Part shown: positions 29,931 through 38,384 of the stretch, piece after piece | How the letters are laid out: every line of letters begins with the position of its first letter | Numbering within the stretch: the stretch's first letter is position 1 | Origin: Candidatus Roizmanbacteria bacterium | GTDB lineage: Bacteria; Patescibacteriota; Microgenomatia; UBA1406; GWC2-37-13 | Direction of reading: 5' to 3' | Length of the DNA stretch: 49,050 nt | NCBI GenBank assembly: GCA_902200405.1 | Contig: CABIKN020000023.1 | Coordinates: 1 to 49,050, forward strand | Notes under the pieces: generated by a model | Database searches by the model: none | Told to the model about the DNA's origin: nothing | Seen by the model: the letters and a program-made list of their open reading frames with translations, nothing else | Position numbers and translations under genes: made by a program

Positions 29931-30815
29931 ATGATCCCTCTTTCCATAATTATTGTTTCTTTTAATACAAAAGAGATAACTAAGAAATGCCTTCTTTCAC
30001 TTCATAAAAACTTTATCCGTTACCCTATAGAACATGAGATCATTGTTGTTGACAATGATTCGCGCGATGGATCCGTTAAATATTTTTTAGATTTAGAAAA
30101 AGAATGGAAAAATTTACATGTTATTTTGAATAAAAAAAACCTTGGTTTTGGAAAGGGAAATAACATTGGGCTGGCGAAAAGTAAGGGTAGATACGTTTTA
30201 TATCTCAACTCCGATGCTATAGTTACTGATATCGATTTTCGAGACCTGATCAACTTAATGGAAATGAAAAAGGATATTGGGGCATTGACGGTAAAAGTAA
30301 TGCTTTCATCTGGTGAGATTGATCCAGCCTCCCATAGAGGGTTTCCAACCATCTGGAGATCTTTGACGTATTTCTTAGGACTGGAAAAGATCTTTTTCAA
30401 TATACCGTTATTGAATAAACTTTTTGGCGGCTACCACTTGGTCAACTTGAACTTAAATAATATTCATGAGATCGATGTTCTTACTGGTGCCTTTTTATTT
30501 ACACGACGCGAAATTCTTGATAAATTTGGAGGGTTTGATGAAGACTATTTTGCTTATGGAGAAGATATAGAAATGGCTTTTCAGATAAAGGAATTAGGGT
30601 ACAAGATCATTTATTATCCATTATGGAAAGTTCTTCATTTAAAGTCGGTATCGGGATTGAAGAAAAATGATTTGAACATCAGAAGAAAGACAAATTATTA
30701 TTTCTACGATTCAATGAAGATATTTTATGACAAGCATTATGCTATGGATCACAGTTGGTTAACCAATAAATTGGTATATTTAGCGATAGATGTTAAAAAA
30801 AAACTAAATAAATGA
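29931..30815 (+). CDS. GT2 family glycosyltransferase (WbbL/rhamnosyltransferase-like)
   Basis: A 294-aa soluble GT-A enzyme. It shows LSIIIVSFNTKEITKKCLLSL, EIIVVDNDSRDGS, NLGFGKGNNIGL, the DxD-like YLNSDA and VLTGAFLFTRREILDKFGGFDEDYFAYGEDIEMAFQIKELGYKI, which is the pattern of rhamnosyl- and related transferases that build surface polysaccharide. It overlaps the next GT4 gene by 4 nt. Sugar and acceptor cannot be told from sequence. Confidence 0.88.
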   Translation: MIPLSIIIVSFNTKEITKKCLLSLHKNFIRYPIEHEIIVVDNDSRDGSVKYFLDLEKEWKNLHVILNKKNLGFGKGNNIGLAKSKGRYVLYLNSDAIVTDIDFRDLINLMEMKKDIGALTVKVMLSSGEIDPASHRGFPTIWRSLTYFLGLEKIFFNIPLLNKLFGGYHLVNLNLNNIHEIDVLTGAFLFTRREILDKFGGFDEDYFAYGEDIEMAFQIKELGYKIIYYPLWKVLHLKSVSGLKKNDLNIRRKTNYYFYDSMKIFYDKHYAMDHSWLTNKLVYLAIDVKKKLNK

Positions 30816-31912
30816 AAAAAATCGGAATCGATGCTCGATTATATTCTCAAACGGGGGTAGGAACTTACTTAAAGAATTTGATTTACTACTTGGAAAAAAA
30901 GATTCCAAATGACGAGACGTTTTATATATATTTATTGCCGGAAGACTTTGATAAACTTTCATTAAAAAACACAAATATTATAAAAAGAAAGGTAAACTAC
31001 CGCTGGCACACATTGGAAGAACAGATAGGCTTTGCTTTAACCCTTTACTTCGATCGCCTTGACCTAATGCATTTTACTTATTTTAGTTACCCAATATTGT
31101 ATTTCAAAAAATTTATTGCGACCGTCCATGATGTTACACCCTTGTTATTTAAGACTGGAAAAGCTTCAACTAAAAATAAATTAATTTATCACATAAAGCA
31201 TCTATTTTTTAGGATAATTCTTCGTTGTCAGATAGAGAGGGCAATTAAAATAATTACCCCTACCAATTTTGTTAAAGAACAATTGGAATATATTTATGGA
31301 AAGCAACTGGCTCAAAAAACCAGTTCAATTTATGAGGGTGTAAATTATCAGATATTGAAGTCAAAAGAAAACAATGATCTTGCTAAGAAGTTTAACAACT
31401 TTTTTATTTATGTTGGTAATTTTTACCCTCACAAAAATGTTGAAAAATTAATTGATGCTTTTAAAAATATAAATAAAAAATATAAATTAATTCTTATTGG
31501 TCCGAAGGATTTTTTTACAACAAGAATACTTCGATGTATCGATACATCGAAGCAAAATAAAAATATTTTATTATTAACTAATTCTTCACTTGCTGACTTA
31601 GTATTTTTTTATAAAAATGCCATGGCCTTAATTCACCCGTCTTTGTCTGAGGGTTTTGGATTGCCGTTAATTGAAGCGGCTTATTTTAATTGCCCAATAA
31701 TTGCCTCAGATATTAAAGTTTTTAAGGAATTATTGGGTAACAACTACACATCTTTTAACCCGAACGATGTCAATGATATTACTGAAAAAATAAAAACTTT
31801 TATCGATAAAAAGCCTAAATTAGATCACGTAAATATCACCGGTAAATATTCTTTTGAAAAAATGGCCGATGAAACAGTTAGAATATATAAGGAGGTCTTA
31901 TATGGAAATTGA
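30812..31912 (+). CDS. GT4 family glycosyltransferase
   Basis: A 366-aa GT-B enzyme. The N-terminal half has MKKIGIDARLYSQTGVGTYL, ATVHDVTPLLF and IKIITPTNFVKEQL; the C-terminal nucleotide-sugar domain has FIYVGNFYPHKNVEKLIDAF, ALIHPSLSEGFGLPLIEAAYFNCPIIASD (the E-x7-E motif) and FSFEKMADETVRIYKEVL-type ending. A perfect palindrome at 31529-31552 inserts ILRCIDTSK-like residues between two strands of this domain. It overlaps both neighbours, so it is part of a tight operon. Confidence 0.9.
   Translation: MKKIGIDARLYSQTGVGTYLKNLIYYLEKKIPNDETFYIYLLPEDFDKLSLKNTNIIKRKVNYRWHTLEEQIGFALTLYFDRLDLMHFTYFSYPILYFKKFIATVHDVTPLLFKTGKASTKNKLIYHIKHLFFRIILRCQIERAIKIITPTNFVKEQLEYIYGKQLAQKTSSIYEGVNYQILKSKENNDLAKKFNNFFIYVGNFYPHKNVEKLIDAFKNINKKYKLILIGPKDFFTTRILRCIDTSKQNKNILLLTNSSLADLVFFYKNAMALIHPSLSEGFGLPLIEAAYFNCPIIASDIKVFKELLGNNYTSFNPNDVNDITEKIKTFIDKKPKLDHVNITGKYSFEKMADETVRIYKEVLYGN
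31529..31552. repeat. 24-bp perfect palindrome, family member 2
   Basis: The arm CTTCGATGTATC is followed by its exact complement, inside the GT4 gene, where it encodes RCIDTSK. It shares the 22-bp core of the copies at 10262 and 32618. Confidence 0.88.
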
Positions 31913-32060
31913 CAAACAAACAATTCTTAAATATCTGGCCCTTTTCGGATTAATTGTTTTTGTTCTTTTATTGATTAGTTTTCAATTCCTTTTTGCCCTT
32001 GTTGTTTTGATTGTTGCAATTGCTTCATGGCTGTTGTCAAAGAAAGACCCTTCCGTTTAG
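31902..32060 (+). CDS. Small two-helix membrane protein (52 aa)
   Basis: The start is set by a perfect AGGAGG (31890-31895) 6 nt before the ATG at 31902, rare in this window. The in-frame ATG at 31854 lies deep inside the GT4 gene and is less likely. The protein is MEIDKQTILKYLALFGLIV plus a second hydrophobic helix ending ASWLLSKKDPSV. It overlaps the GT4 stop by 11 nt. Function unknown; it may anchor or regulate the glycosyltransferases. Confidence 0.7.
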   Translation: MEIDKQTILKYLALFGLIVFVLLLISFQFLFALVVLIVAIASWLLSKKDPSV

Positions 32061-32115
32061 CATATTAATACGTCTATCGTAAAAAATATATTGCTCCAAT
32101 AAGTCAAACAATCGT

Positions 32116-32139
32116 TTTTGTAGGTTATAAGCGATTGAC
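32116..32139 (+). repeat. 24-bp dispersed motif, copy 1
   Basis: It begins TTTTGTAGGTTATAAGCG and ends in ATTGAC. It matches 46793-46816 at 23 of 24 positions. Its last five bases lie in the -35 of the next promoter. Confidence 0.8.
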
Positions 32140-32163
32140 AAAATTTAAATCAAATAATATTTT
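32135..32163 (+). promoter_or_regulatory. Promoter of the YerC-like gene
   Basis: TTGACA (32135-32140), exactly 17 nt and TATTTT (32158-32163), ending 6 nt before the ATG: another leaderless arrangement. Confidence 0.6.
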
Positions 32164-32169
32164 ATTTTC

Positions 32170-32616
32170 ATGGCCCAAATATCTAAAAGAAGTATTGATC
32201 AAAAAAAATTAACTCGTATAAATGAACTATTTTTTGATTTGTTACTTACAATGTCTGATAAACAAGAAGTTGATGAAGTTTTAAACGAACTATTAACCCC
32301 TACCGAAAAAACCATGATTGCAAAACGAGTGGCGTGTTTTTATCTACTGATAAAGAAAGTACCGATTTATGAAATTGAAGATACATTAAAAATATCAACG
32401 TCGACAGCAACGTACTTTAAACATTATCTCGATCGTTCGATAGTAATAAAAGATTATTTATCAAATAAATTAAAAAATGAAAAACTTAAACATTTATTTG
32501 AAGATATTTTTGTAGACATATTTTACGGAACATTAAAAAAAGGCTCTAACTGGTCAGAAGATAAAAAAAGATATTACCAACATCAACGAAAACGTCAGCA
32601 ACCTTTTGATAGATAG
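32170..32616 (+). CDS. yerC: YerC/TrpR-family DNA-binding protein
   Basis: 148 aa. The central part LTMSDKQEVDEVLNELLTPTEKTMIAKRVACFYLLIKKVPIYEIEDTLKISTSTATYFKHYLDR matches the TrpR/YerC-YecD helix-turn-helix family. In that family LTPTE is the conserved entry to the HTH and ISTSTATYFKHYL is the recognition helix. A basic C-terminal tail (KGSNWSEDKKRYYQHQRKRQ) follows. It is probably a transcriptional regulator; its ligand is unknown and not necessarily tryptophan. It has its own promoter and is convergent with the cupin gene. Confidence 0.82.
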   Translation: MAQISKRSIDQKKLTRINELFFDLLLTMSDKQEVDEVLNELLTPTEKTMIAKRVACFYLLIKKVPIYEIEDTLKISTSTATYFKHYLDRSIVIKDYLSNKLKNEKLKHLFEDIFVDIFYGTLKKGSNWSEDKKRYYQHQRKRQQPFDR

Positions 32617-32617
32617 T

Positions 32618-32649
32618 AATACTTCGATGTATCGATACATCGAAGTATT
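32618..32649. terminator. 32-bp perfect palindrome between convergent genes (family member 3)
   Basis: Arm AATACTTCGATGTATC followed by its exact complement, placed 1 nt after the yerC stop and 4 nt before the cupin stop. It can form the same hairpin in both transcripts, so a bidirectional terminator role is plausible. It shares its core with the intragenic copies at 10262 and 31529. Confidence 0.6.
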
Positions 32650-32653
32650 TAGC

Positions 32654-33001
32654 TTATTTACATTTTACTCTGAAGAAATAATATTCGTTTGTTTCATTAC
32701 CCAGAGCTTCAATTTTGTGTTTGGTGTTTGCAGGGATAGTGATAATATCCCCAACCTGATAATTGACAACTTCGTTACCGCAGTGAAATTTTCCAATACC
32801 TTTTAAGACGACATATATTTCATCAATATCTTTATGTTCGTGCCAGTCAAATATTTTTCCTACTTCCAGAAATCCTTTGGTAAATGCTTCAAAGTAAGGA
32901 GAAGTTAGTTTATCAGCCGTTACCAGTAACTGTCTTGAACCTGAACCGCCATGAGCAGTTTCTATAGTGATATCTTTAATATTTTGTTTTGTAAACTTCA
33001 T
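32654..33001 (-). CDS. Cupin-domain protein
   Basis: A 115-aa single-domain cupin. Motif 1 is HEHKDIDEIYVVLKGIGKF (two histidines and a glutamate of the metal site) and motif 2 is GDIITIPANTKHKIEAL (the last histidine). Small cupins of this kind are often sugar-nucleotide or mannose-phosphate isomerase relatives. The adjacent manC and glycosyltransferases make a sugar-related role possible, but this is inference. It is transcribed divergently from the next GT4 gene. Confidence 0.82.
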   Translation of the reverse strand: MKFTKQNIKDITIETAHGGSGSRQLLVTADKLTSPYFEAFTKGFLEVGKIFDWHEHKDIDEIYVVLKGIGKFHCGNEVVNYQVGDIITIPANTKHKIEALGNETNEYYFFRVKCK

Positions 33002-33008
33002 TAATAAA

Positions 33009-33014
33009 ATAATA
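33009..33014 (-). promoter_or_regulatory. -10 element of the cupin gene
   Basis: TATTAT on the minus strand, 7 nt before the ATG. It faces the divergent promoter at 33031. Confidence 0.4.
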
Positions 33015-33030
33015 TCACAAGGGAGATTGT

Positions 33031-33036
33031 TATAAT
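33031..33036 (+). promoter_or_regulatory. -10 element of the second GT4 operon
   Basis: Consensus TATAAT, 7 nt before the ATG at 33044. The -35 is not recognisable. Confidence 0.5.
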
Positions 33037-33043
33037 AGAGACT

Positions 33044-34165
33044 ATGGTAAATCAGAAAAAAGTCGCCATTGTTTATGACTGGATTGATAAGTGGGGAGGA
33101 GTGGAGAGGGTCTTATTGACACTGCATGAAATGTTTCCCGATGCGACTTTTTATACTTCATATTATGACAAAGAAAAAGCTGACTGGGCAAAAGATTTAA
33201 AGATTAAAACATCATTTCTACAAAACTTTCCAAGTTTTATTAAAAATAGCAGGATTCTTTCTTTTATTTTTTATCCATTTGCTTTTGAATCATTCGATTT
33301 TTCCGAATATGATTTAGTCATTTCTATCACATCTTCTTTTGCAAAGGCAATTATTACCAAACCTGGAACACGGCATATTTGTTATTTACTTACGCCAACT
33401 AGGTATTTGTGGAGTCACGAGCGAGATTATTTAGGTAATAAGTTTATTAAATATTTATTAAGTGGCTTGTTGAACATGTTTAAAAATTGGGATAAGGTTG
33501 CCAGTCAACGACCGGATAAGATTATTTCTATTTCAGAGACGGTTCGGGAACGTTGTAAAAAATATTATAATCGGGATTCTGAGGTTATATATCCGGGATT
33601 TGATGAAGAATACTGGAACAACATTAAGTCAAAAGTCAAAAGTCAAAAGTCAAAAATACAATTAAAAAGTAAAAAGTTTTTTTTGGTAGTTTCAAGATTA
33701 GAGCCTTATAAAAAAATTGACTTAGCGCTTCAATCGTTTAATCGATTGAAGTATAGTTTAGTCATTGTAGGAAAAGGCAGTCAAAAAAATAAGTTAAAAC
33801 AGATAGCTGGGAAGAATATTATTTTTTTATCAAAACTATCTGACATTGAATTGGGGGATCTTTATTCAAAGGCACAAGCCTTAATTATGCCGCAGGAAGA
33901 GGACTTTGGATACGTATCGCTTGAGTCACAATTCTTTAACTGCCCGGTAATTGCATATAAAAAAGGCGGAGCAGTAGAAACAATAATTGATCGAAAAACC
34001 GGGTTATTTTTTGAGGATCAAACCGAACAAAGTCTATGTAAGACGGTTGAAAGATTTAACAAAATTAAGTACAATTTAAAGGTTGGAGTAAAAGAGTTTG
34101 GTGCGAAGAATGTGGAAAAGTTTAGTAAAGCAATATTTATAAAAAAAATTCAAGAAAATTTATGA
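33044..34165 (+). CDS. GT4 family glycosyltransferase
   Basis: A 373-aa GT-B enzyme. KKVAIVYDWIDKWGGVERVLLTLHEMFPDA at the start and YLLTPTRYLWSHERDYLG are typical of mannosyltransferase-like GT4 proteins. The C-terminal domain has FLVVSRLEPYKKIDLALQSFN, LIMPQEEDFGYVSLESQFFNCPVIAYKKGGAVETI with the E-x7-E pair. The linker between the domains carries four copies of a 7-bp repeat. It overlaps manC by 4 nt, which fits GDP-mannose as donor. Confidence 0.9.
   Translation: MVNQKKVAIVYDWIDKWGGVERVLLTLHEMFPDATFYTSYYDKEKADWAKDLKIKTSFLQNFPSFIKNSRILSFIFYPFAFESFDFSEYDLVISITSSFAKAIITKPGTRHICYLLTPTRYLWSHERDYLGNKFIKYLLSGLLNMFKNWDKVASQRPDKIISISETVRERCKKYYNRDSEVIYPGFDEEYWNNIKSKVKSQKSKIQLKSKKFFLVVSRLEPYKKIDLALQSFNRLKYSLVIVGKGSQKNKLKQIAGKNIIFLSKLSDIELGDLYSKAQALIMPQEEDFGYVSLESQFFNCPVIAYKKGGAVETIIDRKTGLFFEDQTEQSLCKTVERFNKIKYNLKVGVKEFGAKNVEKFSKAIFIKKIQENL
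33626..33653 (+). repeat. Tandem heptamer repeat in a GT4 gene
   Basis: AAGTCAA four times in a row, encoding the basic stretch KSKVKSQKSK in the inter-domain linker. A unit of 7 bp means copy-number change shifts the frame unless three units change. Confidence 0.85.
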
Positions 34166-35247
34166 AAGTAATCATATTTGCCGGTGGAACCGGTATAAGG
34201 CTATGGCCATTATCAAGACGAAAGTCTCCTAAACAATTTGAAAAAATAGTAGGAAACAAATCAACATTGCAATTGGCAGTTGAAAGATTGACTCCTGACT
34301 TTGATTATTCAGATATCTATATCTCTACCAATTTATTATATGTAGACATCGTTAAAAAACAACTCCCAAAAATTCCTGAGGCCAATTTTCTTTTTGAACC
34401 AGAAAAAAAAGACGTTGCACCGGCAATAGCCCTAGCGTTGGGAATAATTTCAAAGATCAGTCCGAATGAGCCGGTCGCGATCCTTTGGAGCGATCATTTG
34501 GTCAAGCAAGTTGCCTTGTTTAAAAAAATATTAAAATTAGCAGGTTCGGAAATTAAAAAAAATCCAAACAAAATTGTTTTTATAGCTAATAAACCGCGTT
34601 TTCCCAGTACAAATTTAGGATATATCCATATTGGGGAACAAGTAAAAAAAGAAGAAAATATAAATTTATACAAATTTGAAGGGTTGAAATATAAGCCAAA
34701 CGAGGAAACAGCGAAGAAATTTTATAGATCAAAAAAATACGGTTGGAATTTAGGATATTTTGTTTCGAGCGCTGATTTCTTATACAAATATTTTCAAAGA
34801 TTAGCACCAAATATTTATAACAACACCGAGTCTATATTAAAAAATTATGGTAAGCCAAACTATCAAATTTTTTTGAAAGAAAACTATGGGAAAGTCGAAA
34901 GCATTAATTTTGATAATGCGATCTTGGAAAATTTGGATAAAAAGGACGCCTACGTTATTGTTGAAGAAATTGGCTGGAGTGATATTGGTAGCTGGGAGGC
35001 GCTTAAGGAAGCATTACAATTAAAAACAGAAAAAAATGTCATAAACGGGCGAGTGTATTTGGACAACGTTCAAGACTCATTGATATACAACTATGACGAA
35101 AGCAAGGTAGTTGTTGGAGTTGATCTAGAAGAGCTAATTATCATCAATACTCAAGACGCGATATTGATAACCAAAAAAAATTCGATGGGAAAAGTAAAAA
35201 AAATAGTTGAAAGTTTTCCCGGAACAGAGCATGAAGGTCTTGCTTAA
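34162..35247 (+). CDS. manC: Mannose-1-phosphate guanylyltransferase
   Basis: Makes GDP-mannose from GTP and mannose-1-phosphate. 361 aa: MKVIIFAGGTGIRLWPLSRRKSPKQF is the nucleotide-binding signature, and it continues NFLFEPEKKDVAPAIALAL, AILWSDHLV and NLGYIHIGE, then DNAILENLDKKDAYVIVEEIGWSDIGSWEAL. It matches the guanylyltransferase half of ManC/CpsB without the C-terminal isomerase cupin domain; the separate cupin upstream (32654-33001) is a different, smaller protein. It overlaps the GT4 gene by 4 nt. Confidence 0.92.
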   Translation: MKVIIFAGGTGIRLWPLSRRKSPKQFEKIVGNKSTLQLAVERLTPDFDYSDIYISTNLLYVDIVKKQLPKIPEANFLFEPEKKDVAPAIALALGIISKISPNEPVAILWSDHLVKQVALFKKILKLAGSEIKKNPNKIVFIANKPRFPSTNLGYIHIGEQVKKEENINLYKFEGLKYKPNEETAKKFYRSKKYGWNLGYFVSSADFLYKYFQRLAPNIYNNTESILKNYGKPNYQIFLKENYGKVESINFDNAILENLDKKDAYVIVEEIGWSDIGSWEALKEALQLKTEKNVINGRVYLDNVQDSLIYNYDESKVVVGVDLEELIIINTQDAILITKKNSMGKVKKIVESFPGTEHEGLA

Positions 35248-35252
35248 TTATT

Positions 35253-35915
35253 ATGACTGATTATTTAACAAATGAAGAATATCAGAACGGTTTTAAAAGA
35301 ACGGTAGATATCGTTGGTGCGCTTTTTTTGTTGATATTATTTTTTCCTTTAGCTATTTTGATCTCCTTATTAATAAAGATCAATTCAAAAGGACCTATCT
35401 TTGCAGATGTTCCAGAAAGAATAGGAGAAAAAGGGAAAAAATTTAGGATGTATAAATTTAGATCCATGGTTAATAATGCCCATTTTTTGCTCCGAACAGA
35501 TCCGCGATTCAATAAATTATTTGAAGAATATAAAAGAGGTAGTTACAAATTAAAAAAAGATCCACGCGTGACAACAGTTGGTAAATTTATCAGGCGCCAT
35601 TCGATCGACGAAATTCCTCAGCTATTAAACGTTCTGAAGGGGGAAATGAGTATCGTTGGCCCAAGAGCTTACTATCCAGACGAACTAGAAAATCAGTTAA
35701 GCAAATATCCACATACTAAAAAATTAGTAAATAAGGTTTTGTCCGTTAAGCCGGGAGTAACCGGTCTTTGGCAGGTGACCGGCCGGTCGGAAATAAACTT
35801 TGACAAAAGGATCATGATCGATGCGGACTATGTAAAAAACATGTCATTGTGGAATGATCTGAAGATTATGTTTTTGACACCAGTTATAATGATAAGTGGG
35901 AAAGGCGCAGTGTAA
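35253..35915 (+). CDS. Polyprenyl-phosphate sugar-phosphotransferase (WcaJ/PglC-like)
   Basis: A 220-aa short-form initiating transferase that places a sugar-1-phosphate on undecaprenyl phosphate. One N-terminal hydrophobic helix (VDIVGALFLLILFFPLAILISLLI) is followed by the catalytic core GKKFRMYKFRSM, DPRVTTVGKFIRRHSIDEIPQLLNVLKGEMSIVGPRAYYPDE and LSVKPGVTGLWQVTGRSEINFDKR. The long N-terminal membrane domain of WcaJ is absent. Lying between manC and a DUF4012 gene, it probably starts the glycan built by the nearby transferases. Confidence 0.92.
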   Translation: MTDYLTNEEYQNGFKRTVDIVGALFLLILFFPLAILISLLIKINSKGPIFADVPERIGEKGKKFRMYKFRSMVNNAHFLLRTDPRFNKLFEEYKRGSYKLKKDPRVTTVGKFIRRHSIDEIPQLLNVLKGEMSIVGPRAYYPDELENQLSKYPHTKKLVNKVLSVKPGVTGLWQVTGRSEINFDKRIMIDADYVKNMSLWNDLKIMFLTPVIMISGKGAV

Positions 35916-35940
35916 TTAAAAATTGAATATCAAAAATATT

Positions 35941-37755
35941 ATGAGAAGAAACAAAAAGAAAAATGGTTTGATTCTCTTAGTCGTATTATTAATTCTTGGT
36001 TATTTTTTTGTTTACAGACCAGTTGTTAATATCAAAGTAAAAGCTAACATTGTTATTGCTTCGGCTAAGGAAATGAAATCGATCTTTGCTAAGAACGATA
36101 TTGAGCTATTAAAAACAAAGTTAGACGATTTTTCTAATAAATACCAGAATCTTGAAAAGGCTGCTAAACCAATCTATTGGGCTTCTTTTATTCCGTATGT
36201 TTCCGACCTAAAGAATGGCTTAGTTGCAGGTAATTATTTAATTAATGCAGCAAAGGAAACTATTACAACGATCGAACCTTACGCGGATTTAATTGGTTTT
36301 AAAAAGGGTGAAAAGTCTTTCTCGGAGAAGTCTGCTGAAGATAGACTACAGACAGCCGTTTTGACCTTAGATAAGATGGTCCAGAAAGTTGATCCGATCA
36401 CGGAAGATATTAACCAAGCAGGAAAAAGCATTGCCAAGATTAATCCAAACCGCTATCCAAAAAAAATCGGCAAACTTGTACTTCGAGAAAACATCGTCAA
36501 CTTTAAAAATCAGTTTGAGGGAATGACCGAGCTTTTTGTTAATGCAAAACCACTTATCAAAAAACTGCCAGAAATTCTTGGAAGCCAAGAAGAAAAAACC
36601 TATTTGATCTTGTATCAGAATGATAAGGAAAGACGGGCCACCGGTGGCTTTCTAACTTTCTACGCAATATTTAAAATTAAAGATGGCAAAATGACCATCT
36701 ATAGATCTGATGATATTTATTCTCTCGACGCCTCAATTGGCGATCATCCAGCTGCCCCTCCAGAAATATTAACCTATCATAAAGGAGTCAGTAAATTCTA
36801 TCTCCGCGATAGTAATCTATCGCCAGATTTTGTTCAGTCAGTCAAACTATTTGAAAGTCTTTATCAAAAAAGTGGAGCCAAAGTTCAATATGACGGGATT
36901 ATTGCCATGGATTCAAAAATATTAGTTGATATGCTGACAATATTTGGGGATGTTGAGGTTTCCGGCATAAAGTTTAGTGCTCAGATGGATCAAAGATGTG
37001 ATTGTCCGCAAGTAATTTATACTCTTTTTGATCTAGTTGATAGACCTGTTGGTTATTTGAAAGAAAATAGAAAGGGGATTCTTGGAGACCTGATGTATAA
37101 GCTATTTTATAATGCAATTGGTTTTTCGCCTTCAAAATATTGGGGAACTTTAATTCAAACCATGTCAAAGAATCTTGAAGAAAAGCATATTTTGGTTTAT
37201 TTTAATGATCTAGAGACTCAACAATCTTTGGAACAGTTAAATTTTGCCGGAAGAATTAGAGACTATCAGGGTGATTATTTACATATAAATAACGTAAATT
37301 TTGCCGGAGCTAAATCGAATATGTTTGTTAGCGAAAGTATCGACTCAAAAACCAATGGGAAAGAAAGAGAGGTTGTGATTGTTTTTCGAAATCCTTACCC
37401 AGCTTCAGACTGTAATTTGGAAAGAGGCGGACTTTGCTTGAATGCCGTTCTTCGCAACTGGATCAGATTTTATGTTCCACAAGGCTCAAAGCTGGTTAGT
37501 TTTGATGGCTCATCTAAAAAAGTCCAGTCATATGATGAGTTAGGAAAAACGGTCTTTGAAGGCTTTTTAGGAGTTCCCACCCAGGGACAAGCGACAGTAA
37601 CTCTTAAATATACCTTACCTTCGAATATTGATACGAGCAACTATTCTTTACTTGTTCAAAAGCAGGCGGGAGTAGAGGAACAAAAATTAAAAGTAAGTTA
37701 TAAGAATAAAACTTTATTTGATGGCATGTTGAGAACCGATAAAGTAATTAAATAA
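35941..37755 (+). CDS. DUF4012-domain membrane protein
   Basis: 604 aa from the ATG at 35941; the upstream TTG is less likely. A basic N-terminus (MRRNKKKNG) precedes one membrane helix (LILLVVLLILGYFFVYRP), then a helical stretch and a large extracytoplasmic domain. That domain has YLILYQNDKERRATGGFLTFYAIFKIKDGKMTIYRSDDIYSLDASIG and, further on, FDGIIAMD-like segments, the DUF4012 pattern. In the family this domain is thought to be related to LCP-like cell-wall ligases and tends to sit in envelope polysaccharide loci, as here. The exact reaction is unknown. Its stop abuts recO. Confidence 0.85.
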   Translation: MRRNKKKNGLILLVVLLILGYFFVYRPVVNIKVKANIVIASAKEMKSIFAKNDIELLKTKLDDFSNKYQNLEKAAKPIYWASFIPYVSDLKNGLVAGNYLINAAKETITTIEPYADLIGFKKGEKSFSEKSAEDRLQTAVLTLDKMVQKVDPITEDINQAGKSIAKINPNRYPKKIGKLVLRENIVNFKNQFEGMTELFVNAKPLIKKLPEILGSQEEKTYLILYQNDKERRATGGFLTFYAIFKIKDGKMTIYRSDDIYSLDASIGDHPAAPPEILTYHKGVSKFYLRDSNLSPDFVQSVKLFESLYQKSGAKVQYDGIIAMDSKILVDMLTIFGDVEVSGIKFSAQMDQRCDCPQVIYTLFDLVDRPVGYLKENRKGILGDLMYKLFYNAIGFSPSKYWGTLIQTMSKNLEEKHILVYFNDLETQQSLEQLNFAGRIRDYQGDYLHINNVNFAGAKSNMFVSESIDSKTNGKEREVVIVFRNPYPASDCNLERGGLCLNAVLRNWIRFYVPQGSKLVSFDGSSKKVQSYDELGKTVFEGFLGVPTQGQATVTLKYTLPSNIDTSNYSLLVQKQAGVEEQKLKVSYKNKTLFDGMLRTDKVIK

Positions 37756-38289
37756 ATGAGTTTTAATTCGAGAAGCTTAAAGACCGAGGCGGTCGTTTTG
37801 AAAAAGAAAGATCTTTTGAATAAGGATGTTTTGATCAGTCTATTTACTCAGGATCTAGGTCGACTGACAGTCTTTGCTAAAGGGGTTAAAAAAATAACCA
37901 GCCGGCGCTCTCCCCACCTTCAAACAGGTAATTTAATAAATATTCTACTCAGCCATAGAAATGATCACTACTATTTGCAAGAAAGCGAGATAATCTCTGG
38001 TTTTTCTGAACTAAAAAAAGAGAGTGGCAAAGTTGAACAGCTCTATTCATTTTTATTTGTTTTAGACCGCATTCTTCCGGAGCAGCAAAAAGAAACGAAA
38101 ATATATAACTTAACCAAAAACTTTTTGATAGATCTATCAAAACCACTTAGATCAAAGACAATTATTATTAAATATCTAACCGATGCTATGAGGTCGATGG
38201 GCTATCTGGATAAAGAAGTCAGCCGGGCTGAACTAAAATCATTAATTGAGGAAATTATTAATGAAAAAATTCCCTCACTTACGTTATAA
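37756..38289 (+). CDS. recO: DNA repair protein RecO
   Basis: 177 aa, shorter than typical RecO (about 240). The OB-fold N-terminus SLKTEAVVLKKKDLLNKDVLISLFTQDLGRLTVFAKGVKKITSRRSPHLQTGNLINILLSHR is well conserved. The helical part LYSFLFVLDRILPEQQ follows, but the C-terminal zinc cysteines are absent. It should help load RecA at gaps with RecR. The ATG follows the DUF4012 stop immediately, so it is coupled to that gene. Confidence 0.88.
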   Translation: MSFNSRSLKTEAVVLKKKDLLNKDVLISLFTQDLGRLTVFAKGVKKITSRRSPHLQTGNLINILLSHRNDHYYLQESEIISGFSELKKESGKVEQLYSFLFVLDRILPEQQKETKIYNLTKNFLIDLSKPLRSKTIIIKYLTDAMRSMGYLDKEVSRAELKSLIEEIINEKIPSLTL

Positions 38290-38384
38290 TAATAATGTTA
38301 ATAAAAAGCTCGATATCGAAATTTTTTGACGGAAAACATTAAACCGCAAAAAATTTAATATCTTCGCTTTTATTTATTGTTTTT

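Noticed and set aside
25815-30815. Alternative genetic code (UGA read as glycine, as in Gracilibacteria/Absconditabacteria)
   Set aside because: rplP, rplO, map, rpmJ and the Phd antitoxin all end at TGA where the family should end, and no gene reads through TGA.
38290-38384. T-box riboswitch before glyS
   Set aside because: The leader is only 95 nt, has no AGGGTGGNACCGCG-like T-box sequence and no clear stem I.
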